Positions 44,001-55,573 of a stretch of 64,000 nt of DNA are shown piece after piece. Positions within the stretch are counted from its first letter, which is position 1, and the number at the start of each line of letters is the position of its first letter. The stretch comes from Edaphochlamys debaryana. Its lineage: Eukaryota; Chlorophyta; Chlorophyceae; Chlamydomonadales. The notes below the pieces were generated by a model, which made no database searches, was not told the DNA's origin, and worked only from the letters and a program-made list of their open reading frames with translations. The stretch is taken from positions 1 to 64,000 of the forward strand of contig JAEHOE010000102.1 in assembly GCA_016858145.1 (NCBI GenBank), given 5' to 3'. Both the position numbers and the translations under genes were made by a program.

Positions 44001-47000
44001 CGCGGAATGGCTTAGGAGGGTGCGGGCCAAGCACAGAACGTGCCCAAAACCCGAGCGCCCGGTTGGCGTTCAGCGCCGCTTGCCGCGCCGTGATTGAGGT
44101 GCTGACTGCTTCTTAAGCTATAAAGCACTCGCACAAACTGATCGCCGGCCTCTTCTAATTGTCGACGGCCGCTCATCACTGGTAGTAGCATGCTGAAAGT
44201 AATATAAAACATGTCGCTAGCTTGTGGCGCGCTGTCTATTTGACTCCGACCCCTCCATACTTGGCCCGCTCGCTGCGACTTCGCCTGGCCACAACACGCC
44301 TACAGCCCTATTTTAAGATCAAGTCTGTCCTTTTAGCCGGACCTTTTAGCCGGACCTTTTAAGCGCTTGGGACCGGCAACTTCTGGCTGGTCGACCGACA
44401 TGCTCGGGCCGACATGTCGACCGAACAAGTTTGCTCAAGCCTGATCAAGTTACTTTGCGCGTTGTCGCGGCGAGCAAAAAGTTCTACCCAGTCTTGTGTT
44501 TTGCCCCCCCTTCCGACCGGCGTGACGCCCGTGGGGGGGCATAGCAAGGGGAGCATAGGCCTGTAGGAAGGGAATGCTGCGGGACGCGTTCACTGGATCG
44601 GGCCACGCGCTGCGGTCCTGAGATACGCTGACGTTTCCCCTGGCTTTCACGAGCAACCCTTGACGAATGCATGGGCACGTGGCGTGACACCGGAGAGCAT
44701 GCGTATTGGGTAGTGGGGGGAGGGTATTGGGGGAAGGGCCCTGAATCCGTACACTGAGGTGCGACTTGCAGGGACCTCATTGCTCCCAGCCCCCAGCATG
44801 CCTACATCCCGAACACACACGCCTGCCCCCTTGCCCCTGCACCTCCCCCCAGGAGCTGCGGCTCACGGGCAACCCCGTACTGGCGCAGTCGGCATCGGGC
44901 GGCCGCTTCGAGGTGGGGGGGCGGGTGGAGGGGGGGCGGATGGGAGGGGGAGGGACGACCTCCTTGCCAGTTGTGGCTGTGGGGCTGGACCGTGTGGTAG
45001 GTGTGCTTAATCTGTGACACGTACCCAGGCCCGCCCCACCTAGTTCTCCCCTGCGTCCCATTCTATGTGGGTGTCAGTGGCGATTGTCGGGACCCAAGCC
45101 CCGGCTGCGGCGGCTCGGGCCCGGGGTAGTGTGGCTGCCCGCGTTATTGTGTGTGTGTGTGGCGCAATCTGGGGGAGGGCGGGGTCATGGGCTCCGGCCA
45201 TCATCCATTCCAGTCCGGTGCGGTCTGGCCCAGCCTGATCCAGTCCGGTCCGGTACGGTACAGGCCGATCGAATGTCGCCTTGCCGTTGCCCCCACCCCG
45301 GCAGGTCATTGCGCGCGTGTCTGGCCTCATAACGCTCAATGGCGCCGCGGTGAGGGAGGCGGAGAGGGAGGAAAGGGCGAGATGTATCTTAAATTTGGAT
45401 TCGGATTTGGACTTCGGCCAGAGGGAAGGGGCATCAGTCAGTCGGGGGAGCGGGAGTGGGGGAAGGAAGCGTGGGGGCAGGGGGCCCAGGGGGACGGCTG
45501 TTTGGCGGGGTGTTGGGGAAAGGCAAGGAAGGTGCAGTCGTAATCACAGCTGTTGGGCGTTGCTCGGGCGGCCGCAGGCCCTTCGTCTGCGCCCAGTCCC
45601 TCACCCGTCTGCGGTTCGTGGCCTGTAAGCAGGAGGTCAGCTGCTGATACACGGTCCCCCCCTACACCTTGCCCAACCCCAGATCCGCCCCCGGGAGCGG
45701 AGGGATGCGGAGCTGCGGTACCTCCAACACGTGGCGGCGGAGGTGAGGGGGGGGGGCGGGGCAGGAGCAACTTGGCAGCGAGGGGTCAAGGAGACTGTGT
45801 GCAACCTTCACGGCGAGCGAAGGGCTACATGGACCTTCCCTCTTTCGCCAGCTTGGCGTTCCCTGCCCCCTTCCGTTCTCCCCCTGCCACCTTGATCCCC
45901 CCACCCTTCGCTCCCAGCCCTCTCGGCCCCCCGTCCCTCAGCCCCCGCCTACTTGCCCCCCCCCCCCACACACACACACCCTACCCCCCCCTGCCCGCCC
46001 CCCCCCCAGATGGAGGCGGCGGCTGGCGATGAGACACGGAGGGCCGCTGTGCGCTCGGCGCACCCCCGGCTGAGGGGCCTCATGGAGCTGCACGGGGCCG
46101 TGCTGTGAGGCGGCGGGGGGGGGGGTGAGGGGGACTGAGGGTGGGGGGGCAAGGGCTAGGAGACGGAGGGAGAATGGTCGGGACGAGGACACGCGTGACC
46201 CTTGACTGCCTATACTGCCTTGCTGAGTCAGCCTCTCGCCCGTCCGTCCCCAGCGCGACCGCGGCCCGCGGCGCGGCGGCGGGCGGGGGCTCCCTGGCGG
46301 CGGCCACTGTGGAGCTGCGGCTGACGTGCGTGGCGGCGGCGGCGCACGCCAAGATGGGGACGCAGGTGGGAGACGAGGCCGGGGGGTGATGGGCCTGGGG
46401 TGGGCCTGGGGTGGGCCTGGACACATTGCTCACCATGAAGCCGGCCCCACCCCACCGCACCCCACCCCTTCCCGCCCCCGCCCAGCCTCCACGCTGCTTG
46501 ATCACGCGCCAATCCCCCTCCTCCCGAATCCCCTTCCCCCCCATCCCCTCTCAACCCCCCCCCCAGGTGAAGAAGCTGCCCCGCGGTACCACGGTGGCAG
46601 CGCTTCGGGGGCTGTGCGAGAAGCTGTTCAAGGTGGGGGTTGGGGGGTGGGGTGGGGGGGCGATGGGGAGGATTTGGGGAGGAGACTGGGTGGGGCGGTC
46701 CACGGAGGCGCTTCAGTGAAGCGGAGGAGAACTGGGAGGAAGGGAGGCCAGGGAGGAGGAGGGCGGGGCAACTTGTCTCGTACAACCGGGGGTCAAGCAG
46801 AACCTGGACGCGAGGGCGGCTAGGGGAGGACGGGGGAGGACACGAAGGATATCGGGGGCAGGGCAGCAGGAAGGACGAGGGAGTGTGTGGAGAGCTAGGC
46901 TCTCGGGCGGCTGGACCGCAGAGAGGAAGGACGACTGCAGAACGGGGTGCTGGTGAGAAGGCAGGGAGGCAGGAGCTGGGAGGGAAGGGCAGGGTGTGTT

Positions 47001-48134
47001 TGGCCACTGGAGGGGCCCCGGGCGCGAGCAGTGGGGCGACTCGCATTGCCTGTCACCTGGCAGCTGGCAGATTCCCCCACGCCACCCCTCGTAGCACCCT
47101 GCTCCCACAACCATCCAACCGCCAACGGCTCAACCGCCAACCGCCCAACCAACTAACCGCCCGCAGGTCAAGGCGGACTGCATGGCCCTGTTCCTGCGTG
47201 CCCCGGGCGACCCCCTGCCCGAGGAGCTGGGGGGGGCGGCGGGGGGGGAGGACCGCACGCTGGGGTTCTTCGGGGTGCAGGTGCGTGGGTCGGGGGTTGG
47301 GGCACGGGGTGGTTGAGGGGTGGTTATAACGGTCAACTGCTAACTGCCAACCGTCTGGGCCCTGCGCCGCTCGAGTCCGACCGCGTGCTGGGTCCACCGG
47401 AATGCGGGGAGGGCAGAGGGGGGTCTCCAGCGAGGTCCTGACAGACGTGAGTGGGGCGACGACATCCTTTGCCAACCGCCAACCGCCTAACCGCAATCAA
47501 CCGCCAACCGTCCCCAGGACGGCTACGAGGTGCTGGTGGACGAGGCTGACCCGGAGGCGCTGCGGCGGGCGGACGAGGACGCACGGGCAGCGGCGGCGGC
47601 GGCGCACGAGGCGCGACTGGCGGAGCAGCTGAGGGCAGCGGACAGGCTGCAGGTGGGGGGTTGGGGTGGGGAAGGGGTGGGTGCGGGAGGGCGGTGGCGC
47701 CGCCCTCATGATTGCCCTCAGGATTGCGCCTTCCCACCTCTGCCCCCTGGCTTAGTCCCCAAGCCCCCTCCGGCCTGGGCTTGCCATGCCCTGATTCCCC
47801 GCGCTGCCTTCTTGCCCCGCCTCCTCGCGCGGTCATCGCCTCCTCTGCCCCGTCTCTCCCCCCCCCACACACACACCCCACACCTCACCTTCCGTATCTA
47901 AGGCCGGCCGGCTAACTACCGCGCCTGAGACTCCCAGGCTCATGCGAGCAGCCCTCCACACACGGCACACCCGACGCGATCCCGCTGAGCAACGAGCAGA
48001 CCCCCACACCCCACACCCCACACCCCACTCCCCACCCCCCACCCCCCCAGGCTGAGTTCGCTCGCAACATGGGCCTCGGGGCAGGAGCAGGGGCGGGAGC
48101 GGGTCCGGCGCCGCCGCCTCCCACCGCCTCCTAG
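41079..48134 (+). CDS. TBCE: Tubulin-folding cofactor E (CAP-Gly, leucine-rich repeats, ubiquitin-like)
   Basis: Exons: 41079-41516, 41760-41804, 41952-42056, 42438-42515, 42728-42937, 43230-43615, 44853-44912, 45305-45349, 45683-45742, 46010-46104, 46254-46365, 46567-46632, 47167-47280, 47518-47652 and 48051-48134 (TAG); about 677 residues. The product binds alpha-tubulin and acts with cofactors A-D in heterodimer assembly. Exon 1 holds the CAP-Gly domain (RYVGPVNGQEGTWVGVEWDD, then GKHDGS and RYF). Exons 3-7 carry leucine-rich repeats (LTVLNLSENRIR, LRVLVLNDCGLG, LRELHLCGNPLHRL, LRLTGNPVL). IARVSGLITLN followed by RPRERRDAELRYL is the family LRR cap. Exons 11-14 form the ubiquitin-like end. 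All phases agree except exon 6 (ends phase 2) to exon 7 (begins phase 0), where one base is missing for the expected Leu-Arg-Glu-Leu. That intron also contains the 838-bp candidate element. Confidence 0.9.
43699..44536. mobile_element. Candidate non-autonomous TIR element in a cofactor E intron
   Basis: CCCACGGGCGTCACG (43699-43713) is matched by its exact reverse complement CGTGACGCCCGTGGG (44521-44535). Immediately outside each end lies a 22-bp direct repeat with 20 identities: GGGCATGGCAAGGGG, then GGCATAG (43677-43698), and GGGCATAGCAAGGGG, then AGCATAG (44537-44558). The interior is less GC-rich than the host gene, has no coding potential, and contains CCTTTTAGCCGGA repeats (about 44329-44362) and the hairpin at 43759-43853. 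A 22-bp flanking repeat is longer than usual target duplications, so part of it may belong to the element. The superfamily is unassigned. Confidence 0.6.
43759..43853. repeat. Perfect 18-bp inverted repeat with 59-bp loop
   Basis: TTCCGCCTGCGTCCCGCA at 43759-43776 and TGCGGGACGCAGGCGGAA at 43836-43853 are exact complements. They lie inside the candidate element near its left end. They could be a nested element, a subterminal hairpin, or the ends of a small MITE. Confidence 0.85.
47105..47517. repeat. CAACCGCCAA minisatellite blocks next to two splice acceptors
   Basis: Clusters of (C)AACCGCCAA and AACCGCC(T/C)AA variants occupy 47105-47163 and 47470-47512, each ending right at a splice acceptor (47166 and 47517). 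A smaller trace is near 47335. The same motif appears inverted at 48178-48200 and at 61926-61965. It seems to be a genome-wide intron-associated minisatellite. Confidence 0.75.
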
Positions 48135-48484
48135 GCAAGCAAGGAGGAGCCAGCAAGGGTCTCAGGGGGCCGCTTGGCTGCGGTTGGCGGTTGGCGGTTG
48201 TGGGGCCCGGGGTAGGGGTTCTGAGTGCTGACTGCTGTTCCAGGGGTTCGGGACCCGCGCCAAGAAGTCGATGGCAGATGCGGTGGATTGTGTGGTCCTC
48301 GCGAGCTCCTGACAAGATCTTTGCAAGGAGATGCATGCAGAGGCTGCGCGGCAGTGCTGGAGCAGGATGTGGCCCAGTCAGGGCAAGGGAGGTGGGTTCG
48401 GTCGCGGGCCATGGGGGTTTGCGGCATGTGGCAGGTGGCCGTGACCTCGAAACCGGAACGAGACAGGCGCGCCGGCAACAACTG

Positions 48485-48489
48485 TGTAA
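48485..48489 (+). terminator. Candidate TGTAA polyadenylation signal of cofactor E
   Basis: This TGTAA lies 350 bp after the stop at 48134 and just before the conserved upstream block of the next gene. Its position fits a volvocine 3' UTR. Confidence 0.45.
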
Positions 48490-48507
48490 AGTAGATATGG
48501 ACGCAGA

Positions 48508-48568
48508 GAGCGAGGCACGCTTGCTGAAGTGGCCAGGCCCCCCAACCTCCAGGCGTACTGCGTCAGAC
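48508..48568 (+). promoter_or_regulatory. Conserved upstream words, sulfotransferase copy 1
   Basis: GAGCGAGGCACGC (48508-48520) and TACTGCGTCAGAC (48556-48568) lie 175 and 127 bp before the ATG. Matching words precede copy 2 (52534, 52668) and copy 3 (56178, 56224). They could be promoter or 5' UTR sequence retained since the duplications. Confidence 0.5.
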
Positions 48569-48682
48569 TGGGGTGCGCAGTGAGCTTTCGCAACCAAACT
48601 GGCCTACGCTCCGTTTCCGCACCTAAGCCGCGCTCCACCCAACTTGAGCAACATGTGCCTGTTCGGTCATTCTACTGTAGTT

Positions 48683-51600
48683 ATGGCTCGCTCGACAGCT
48701 CGCCGCTGCGATGGCCTTCCAGCCATGCTTCTCGCCATGGCCACGGTAGCCGCGTGCCTCTGCGCGATGACCCAAGCAGCCTTCATGATGCGGAGGCATG
48801 AAGCCCCGTACGCGCTGGACTTCGCAGTTGTGGGACAGCAAAAGAGGTACGTGGCATTTCGGGCATTAAAGATGGCGAACATGCACCTTGACTTCTGGGT
48901 GGCTTTCATCGCAGCGGCACCAGCACGCTGTGGATGCTCATGAGCTCAAACCCCGCGCTAAAGACGGTGTGGAAATCCAAGGTGCGTCAAGAATTGATGG
49001 CTGACATGCTGGCGACGCGAGCCGACGGTGCACAGCTATGCCCCGCGAATGCGCTCTCGCCAAATCGCCAACTGCTCCAGAGCGCGAAAGCACCTGCCTC
49101 GCGGGAGGCGAACACGTGCCCCGTCCCAAACCCCCGCCGCCGCGCCCGTGCCCTCCACGTCCCCCTCCCCCTCTTGAGTGCCCGCCCCGGCCTTGCCCCT
49201 CGTCCCCTTCTCCTTCCTCGTCCCCGTTCCCCGTCCCCGAACCCCGCCTGGACCGGCCGACTCTCAGGAGTCGTTCTGGTTCAACAATGACCGCTTCGTA
49301 ATGCCCACATGCAGCAAACCCCTTGAGCCCTATTTTGAGGTGAGCTGGCGTGCGGGAGGTCCCAGCTGGGGGCGGCTCGGCCATCAGTCCGTTTCAGTCC
49401 GTGAGGCACGCACGCACACCTTGCACACCACGCACACGTGCGGACGCCAATGACCCTCGGGCCGCACCGCACCGCAGCACTCCGCCGCCGCCCGTCGGCC
49501 ACGCCCACCAAGTGCATGCCGGTTATTGGGCACGTGCCAGCACGGCCCTTCCCCAATACCCATCACCCCCGCGCCCCGCGCCCCGTCCTGCGCCCGCCGC
49601 CCAGGCACCCAGCCCTCGGCGTCTCTGCCCGACTTCCCCATCCATCCCCTCCCCCAGGCCGTTCTCGTTCAGCGAAGGATTGCGAGGCGGCCCGTGCTGG
49701 TCGGTGAGTGGGGTGAGGGTGAGACCAGGGTGTGTCCGTGGACAGTCAGTTTGTCGGACGAAGCCCACCAGCGGGCGTGGCTTGGGGACGTGGGGGGCTG
49801 GCGGAGGGGCCAGTGCGGGGCCGGCACGCAAGGCGGCTCCTGCATACAAAGCCTGACCTACACGTGCGGTTGTCTTATTCGACTCGGTTGCCGTCTTAGA
49901 TTTGTGTTATTCGACACGGCTGCCTCCTACGAAGCATGTTTGTCCTGTTCGTCCGTTCGCAGGCGACTGGAGCGCCACGCACCTGTCCTGCCCCTGCTGC
50001 CCCGAGGCACTCAAGAAGGTCAACCCCGGCCTCAAGGTGCGTACGGCAGCGTACGGCAGCGTGTACGGCGCAAGCTGCTTCACCTCCCTGTGGGCGGTAT
50101 CAATCCCCGCTGGCATGTCGGACTCTGACTGACTGTACTCCACGTTGGCGGTATCAGATCTGGCTCCTGCATGCCGTACTAAGCTAATCTTCTCCGCCTG
50201 TACATCTACCTTCCCCTGCTCACTCGCACACCTGCAGATTGTCGTACTGCTGCGTGACCCAATCGAGCGAGCGCGGAGCCGCTTCCGGGAGCAGATCGGG
50301 CTCAAGCGGCTGGGGCAGGCCATGAAGTGGGCGGCGCAGGTGCGCGTGGGGCGGTGGCAGCCCGGCGCCGGCGGGTGTCCGTTCTCAGAGGCAACATTGC
50401 CAAATGACAGGACCGAAACCCTCGGTCGTATAAGCAGAATTAAATTGCAGCCGATCTGCCATGCTTTGACGCGGCTCAGCCCCGTTTCCACCCCCCCCCC
50501 CCCCAGCCCGACCCTAAGGCCATGGGCTATGACCGCAAGGACCTGGGAGGGGCCCCCCTCCCTCCCCTTCCCCTGGGCCCCAACGCCTCCGCCCCCTCCT
50601 TCGCTGCCTACGTGGCGGCCCGGCTGCCGCTGCTGGAGGCGTGCCTGGGGCGGGCGCAGGGATACGGGGGCGGGGGCGCAAGGGGCGGAGGAGATCTGCT
50701 TGACGAGCTGACAATGCAGTGCCTGATGTGGGACCGTGAGTGGCGGGGATGACTAGAGGGGGTTGGGTGGTGCGGTGCGTTGCGGGGAGGGATGGGATTC
50801 ACACCTTTCCGATGAGACTCCCATGCTTCACTGCCCCAGCAGCCCCACCCACGCGCACTCCACCCCCCTTTCATGCATGCCCCCAGACATCCTGGGTTTC
50901 TCGGTGTACGACACCTTTCTCTCCAACTACTGGCGCAGCTTCAGCCCCAAGCAGGCACGTGGTCCGAAGCGGCTGTCGAGCGTAGGGCCTCGTCGCTAGG
51001 GGGTCCTGGCTCACGGGGGGAGGGAGGGCAAATGAAGCATGGGCGCGATAGATAGGAAGTATAGCTTGCTGCTGCAACGCGCGCACGGGGTAGGTGCGTG
51101 TCGTACTGGCATGGTACAAAGGCCTGTGATTACCACGCAATCTTTCGGGGTGGGTAGCAGAGCGAGCTCGGTTTCAAGCCTTCAATCTCTAACCCCGCAT
51201 CTATCCCACCCCAGGTCCTGGTGTCGTACACGTCGGATCTGGCCCGCGACCCCCTCCGCGTGGTGCGGGCGGTCGAGGCTCACATCGGCACCCCCCGCCA
51301 CGCCTACTCGCGCGGGCAGCTGCGGGTGGCGTACAACAGCCACGAGGGGGGGTACGGATGGGCGTGCCCGGGAGCCGCTCAGTCGGGCACAGAGGCGCTG
51401 CTCAGAGGGGTGAGACGGGGAGGGGTGTGGTACCGGTTATTAAGAACCTGCCCGCAACTTTGTCGTCAGATCGTGATGGTTGGGCGGGCCTGAGCATGGA
51501 ATCCGTTTCCATGTGACCGGTGAGAGCTCTCTCCGTATCCAGCCTGAAGGAATGCAACTCAGCAGGGCTTGATTGCGTCTGGCCCACACACCCTCTACCG

Positions 51601-51937
51601 ACCTTGCCCCTGCCCCCAGGTGACGTCGAGGCACCTGCTCGCCCAGGATGCCGGTACCCCCGCGGGCGGGGCAGCCACCAAGCAGACCAAGCCGGGGTGT
51701 GTGCGCCAGGGCTCCTCTGCCACTCAGGCCAGCGGGGCACCATCTGCAGCGGGGAGAGGAGGAGCGGGGGAAGGGGATGCCAGGGGGGCGGGCCGCGCGG
51801 AGGACGAGGCGGCGGAGGAGCGGGCGGTGGCGCGGCTGCGTGCGTTCTACGGCCCCTCGGTGCGGCGGCTGGTGGCGTGGGCGGAGGAGGGGCGCATCCC
51901 GCCAGTGCCGGGGGCGTGGCGGAGGGACTACGCGTAG
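48683..51937 (+). CDS. Carbohydrate-type sulfotransferase, tandem copy 1
   Basis: Ten exons: 48683-48846, 48915-48981, 49268-49339, 49658-49703, 49963-50036, 50238-50339, 50507-50735, 50887-50954, 51215-51409 and 51620-51937. Phases are fully consistent, giving 444 residues. The family transfers sulfate from PAPS to a glycan or other acceptor, usually in the Golgi lumen. A hydrophobic N-terminal segment (LLAMATVAACLCAMTQAA) would be the signal peptide or anchor. The 5'-phosphosulfate loop is split between exons 1 and 2 (FAVVGQQKR then SGTSTLWML). The 3'-phosphate site is VVLLRDPIERARSRF in exon 6. Other landmarks are ESFWFNNDRF, a CPCC motif (THLSCPCC), DILGFSVYDTFLSNYW after the 229-nt exon, and VSYTSDLARDPLRVVRAVE. 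The intron after 50954 starts with GC (CAG|GCACGT). The C-terminal exon has a variable Gly/Ala linker then a conserved end, AEEGRIPPVPGAWRRDYA. Acceptor unknown. Confidence 0.87.
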
Positions 51938-52692
51938 GGGGGGGGCAGGGGGGGAGAGTGAGGGTGCGTGGAAAGGGGACGGGGGCAGGCGGCGGGGGGG
52001 AGGGGCATTTCGAGGTAGGGGGCGGAGTGCATGCGTTGGGAGCATTGAGGAGCCCGTGGTGTCATCGAGTGAATGCATGCGCGCACAGAGCGCGCTGACC
52101 ATGTATGGGACTCTCCTCGTGCGCGGAAATCAGGCTATGGGGGTGGTGGATGACCTTCATCATTCAGTCCGTGCTGAGGGCCGTTGGTGGCCCCAGGCAG
52201 CCTTGGCGAGGGGCCACACGCGGCGGGCAAGGGCCGATGTATGAGCACAGGCTAGCTGCTGGTGAAGGCCGCACGCGCCGCGGGGCACGAGGCGCCTAGG
52301 GCATGGATCTCGACGGCCTGCTCTGTCGCTGGCGCTCCACAGCAGCAGACGTTGCTTCGAAGGCACGAGTCCGTAGCGGGCGTCGGGGACACGCGGTTGC
52401 CCTAGCTGGCTAGCTGTTGCGAATGGCACTGGGAGGGCGGTGAGGGGCCCCGGGCACGTGTTTGCCGTGATCCGTGCGTGCACGGTGCAGACTATCTGAC
52501 GCAAGGGGTGACACAATATGTCATCGGGGAAGGGAGCGAGGCGCGCAAGCTCGAGGCGCGAGGTCGGCTCGTCCATGCGCGTGTCAGACTGCGGCGGGTA
52601 CATCCACCCACGCACCGGGGGGCCGGCTCTTTCGGCCGCGCTAGCGCTCGCTCTCCCAAATCACCAGTACTGCGTCTCATTTGTTATGCAAC
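51938..52692. other. Spacer between sulfotransferase copies 1 and 2
   Basis: The first ~65 bp after the stop are nearly identical to the sequence after copy 2 (G-rich run, then GAGAGTGAGGGTGCGTGGAA), showing that the duplicated unit includes the 3' flank. The remainder is unique; no coding exon was seen. Confidence 0.55.
52534..52676 (+). promoter_or_regulatory. Conserved upstream words, sulfotransferase copy 2
   Basis: GAGCGAGGCGCGC (52534-52546) lies 159 bp before the ATG, and TACTGCGTC (52668-52676) 25 bp before it. The second word is much closer to the start than in copies 1 and 3, implying a deletion in the leader. Confidence 0.45.
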
Positions 52693-55573
52693 ATGCACAC
52701 CTTCATAGCTCGCCGCTCCGCGGGTCTTTCTGCCGCGACCATCCTTGCCATGGTGGCAATTGCGTGCTGCGGCGCAACGGCCCAAGCGGCCCCAACTGGC
52801 CAGAATTCCAACTCACTCTACGCGCTGGACTTCGCAGTCGTGGGACAGCAGAAGAGGTGCGCGGCAAATTGAGCCATGGTCGGCGAATCCATCCCGCCTG
52901 ATTCTCAACGGGCCGACCCTGCTCGCCCTCGGCCCTCCTCCGTGCAGCGGCACCAGCACGCTGTGGATGCTCTTGAGCGCCAACCTCGCGCTCAGGACCG
53001 TTTGGAATACGAAGGTTCGTCCAAGCCTCGATTGCATCGCACGTCCATGGCTAGGATGCTTGTGCTCGTCCCGCCGGCGTGCCCGCAGACCGCGCAACGC
53101 ACCACCGCAATGAACTGCGGTGCAATAAGTGTACCCTTTGCTTTGACCAATCGACCCCGCCTCCGTACCCAACCCCGCCTCCCCGTGCCCTTCCCCGTCC
53201 CGGTCCCCCATCCCCTTGCCCTGTCTCCATCCCCAACCCTAGCCCGCCCTACGTCCCGTCCCTAATCTATCCCCCCTCTCAACCCTGGCCCGCCCCTTTG
53301 CAGGAGTCGTTCTGGTTCAACAACGATCGCTTCGTAATGCCCACATGCAGCAAGCCCCTCGAGCCGTACCTCAAGGTGAGCTGGCGTGCGGGGCCTTGCG
53401 GGAGGCCTCAGCTGGATGCTCGGCGTCGCTGGCCCACTTCCCCATCCATCCCCTCCCCCAGGCGGTTGCTGAGCAGCGGCAAAACGCAAGCCATCCCGTG
53501 TTGGTTGGTGCGTGGGTCGCAGCAGGCTCAAAGGGGGAGGACCCGGCGCGTCATTCGCTGAGCCTGCTGCCCCCCGTGTCACCGCAGCTGCACGGATCGG
53601 GCCCCCTTTGCGCGATTCGGGTCCACAGCAGCCTCTCCCTTGTTCCCTCAATACGACACGGCTGCCTCCTCAGAAGCATGGTATCCTGTTCGTCCGTGCG
53701 CAGGCGACTGGAGCGCCACGCACCTGTCCTGCCCCTGCTGCCCCCAGGCGCTCAAGCGGGTCAACCCCGGCCTCAAGGTGCGTACGGCAGCGTGTACGGG
53801 GCGTACGGCACACGGAAGACAGTGTACGGCATGCGGGTGTAAGCTGCTACCCCCCTGCAACACCTGGTAGGCACTAAAAATCTAACGCCAGCATGCCTTG
53901 CAAAGCCCCTGCTCACCAAGGACCCCCCCCCCACGGCCTGTTAACTCCCTCCTTTACCCCCAACCCACCCACCAACACGCACGCACTCACACACCCGCAG
54001 GTTGTGGTGCTGCTGCGTGACCCAATCGAGCGCGCACGCAGCCGCTTCCGAGAGCAGATCGTGCTCGGGCGGCTGGGGCAAAGCGTCAAGTGGGCGGCGC
54101 AGGTGGGGGTCCATGCGCCTGACACCACGCACGTGGCCGCCTTGTGCCCGTGCTGGCTTATAACCTTGCATCGTGTGCACCCGAATGTAACAAGCAAAGA
54201 AAACCTATCTATCCCATAATTTGTCCCAGCTCAGCCCCGGACGCCACCCGAACGTTGCCTGTTGCTTCCCAGCCCGACCCCAGGGCCATGGGCTATGAGC
54301 TCCAAGACGTGGCCGCGCCCCCCCTCCCTCCCCTTCCCCTGGGCCCCAACGCCTCCGCCCCCTCCTTCGCTGCCTACGTGGCGGCCCGGCTGCCGCTGCT
54401 GGAGGCGTGCCTGGGGCGGGCGCAGGGGTACGGGGGCGGGGGCGCAAGGGGCGGAGGAGATCTGCTTGACGAGCTGACAATGCAGTGCCTGATGTGGGAC
54501 CGTGAGTACTGGTCGATGGCGGGTTGGGTGGTCGAGTGGCGGGGAAGGTTCAGGGATATTGCAGATGAGCCTCGAGGCATTGCGGGCCTGATCCCCCACC
54601 CCCACCCCCCAACGCTCTACTCCTGCCCCACCCACGCGCACTCCCCCCCCTTTCATGCATGCCCCCAGACATCCTGGGTTTCTCGGTGTACGACACCTTT
54701 CTCTCCAACTATTGGCGCAGCTTCAGCCCCAAGCAGGCACGTGCGAGCGCCCTAGGGTCTTCCGGTATCTGGGGAACCGCAATATGGGGAGGAGCCGCGA
54801 ATGAAGTGCGTGTCTCCCTCCTAAGCCTAATGGCTCCTGCTGCCCCGGCCATGCATCCCGCCAGGTCCTGGTGTTGTACACATCGGATCTCGCTAGTGAC
54901 CCCCTCCGCGTGGTGCGAGCGGTCGAGGCTCACATCGGCGCCCCCCGCCACCCCTACACGCGGGGGCAGCTGCGGGTGGCGTACAACAGCCACGAGGGAG
55001 GGTACGGATGGGCGTGCCCGGGAGCCGCTCAGTCGGGCACAGAGGCGCTGCTCAGAGGGGTGAGACGGGGAGGGGTGTGGGGGGTAGCCTCGGTGCCTCT
55101 TGCCGCGAGGGATCTCAGACGCGTAAGGCTGCCGGCTGCCGGTGGTGAGCGCCGCCGGCGTTGCACTGCACTTCAAGCATCTTCAACACACCGGGGTATC
55201 GCTCATCCAAATCGAGCCGTTTCAAAACACGCCGTCTCGGCCCTCTCCGCGGATGCAGGCCTCAAGGCGCACGCACTCTGGCGCTCCGCCGCCCGCGGCC
55301 CCCGAGCCGGCAAGCCCAGGATGCATCCGGAAGGCCCAGGCCTCATCTCCCGGCGGGGAACCACCAGCGGAGCGAGGAGGAGCGGGGCCTGAGGCGGGGC
55401 GGGCGGAGGGCGGGGTGAGGCTAAAAGCCGAGGCAGAGGACGAGGCGGCGGAGGAGCGGGCGGTGGAGCGTCTGCGTGCGTTCTACGGCCCCTCGGTGCG
55501 GCGGCTGGTGGCGTGGGCGGAGGAGGGTCGCATCCCGCCAGTGCCGGGGGCGTGGCGGAGGGACTACGCGTAG
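52693..55573 (+). CDS. Carbohydrate-type sulfotransferase, tandem copy 2
   Basis: It has the same ten-exon structure as copy 1: 52693-52856, 52948-53014, 53304-53375, 53462-53507, 53704-53777, 54001-54102, 54273-54501, 54669-54736, 54865-55059 and 55259-55573; 443 residues. Exons 1-9 match copy 1 in length exactly. The PAPS-binding segments are intact: GQQKR then SGTSTLWML, and VVLLRDPIERARSRF. The N-terminus differs (MHTFIARRSAGLSAATILAM) but is again a hydrophobic signal/anchor followed by LYALDFAVVGQQKR. Differences from copy 1 cluster in exons 1, 2, 4 and the linker of exon 10; exons 7 and 8 are nearly identical. The GC donor after 54736 is conserved. No stop or frameshift was found. Confidence 0.87.

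Larger units (their letters stand above)
48135..48682. other. Cofactor E 3' UTR and first sulfotransferase promoter
   Basis: The region contains the TGTAA at 48485 and two words shared with the upstream regions of the other two sulfotransferase genes (48508-48520 and 48556-48568). No coding exon was seen. Confidence 0.5.
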
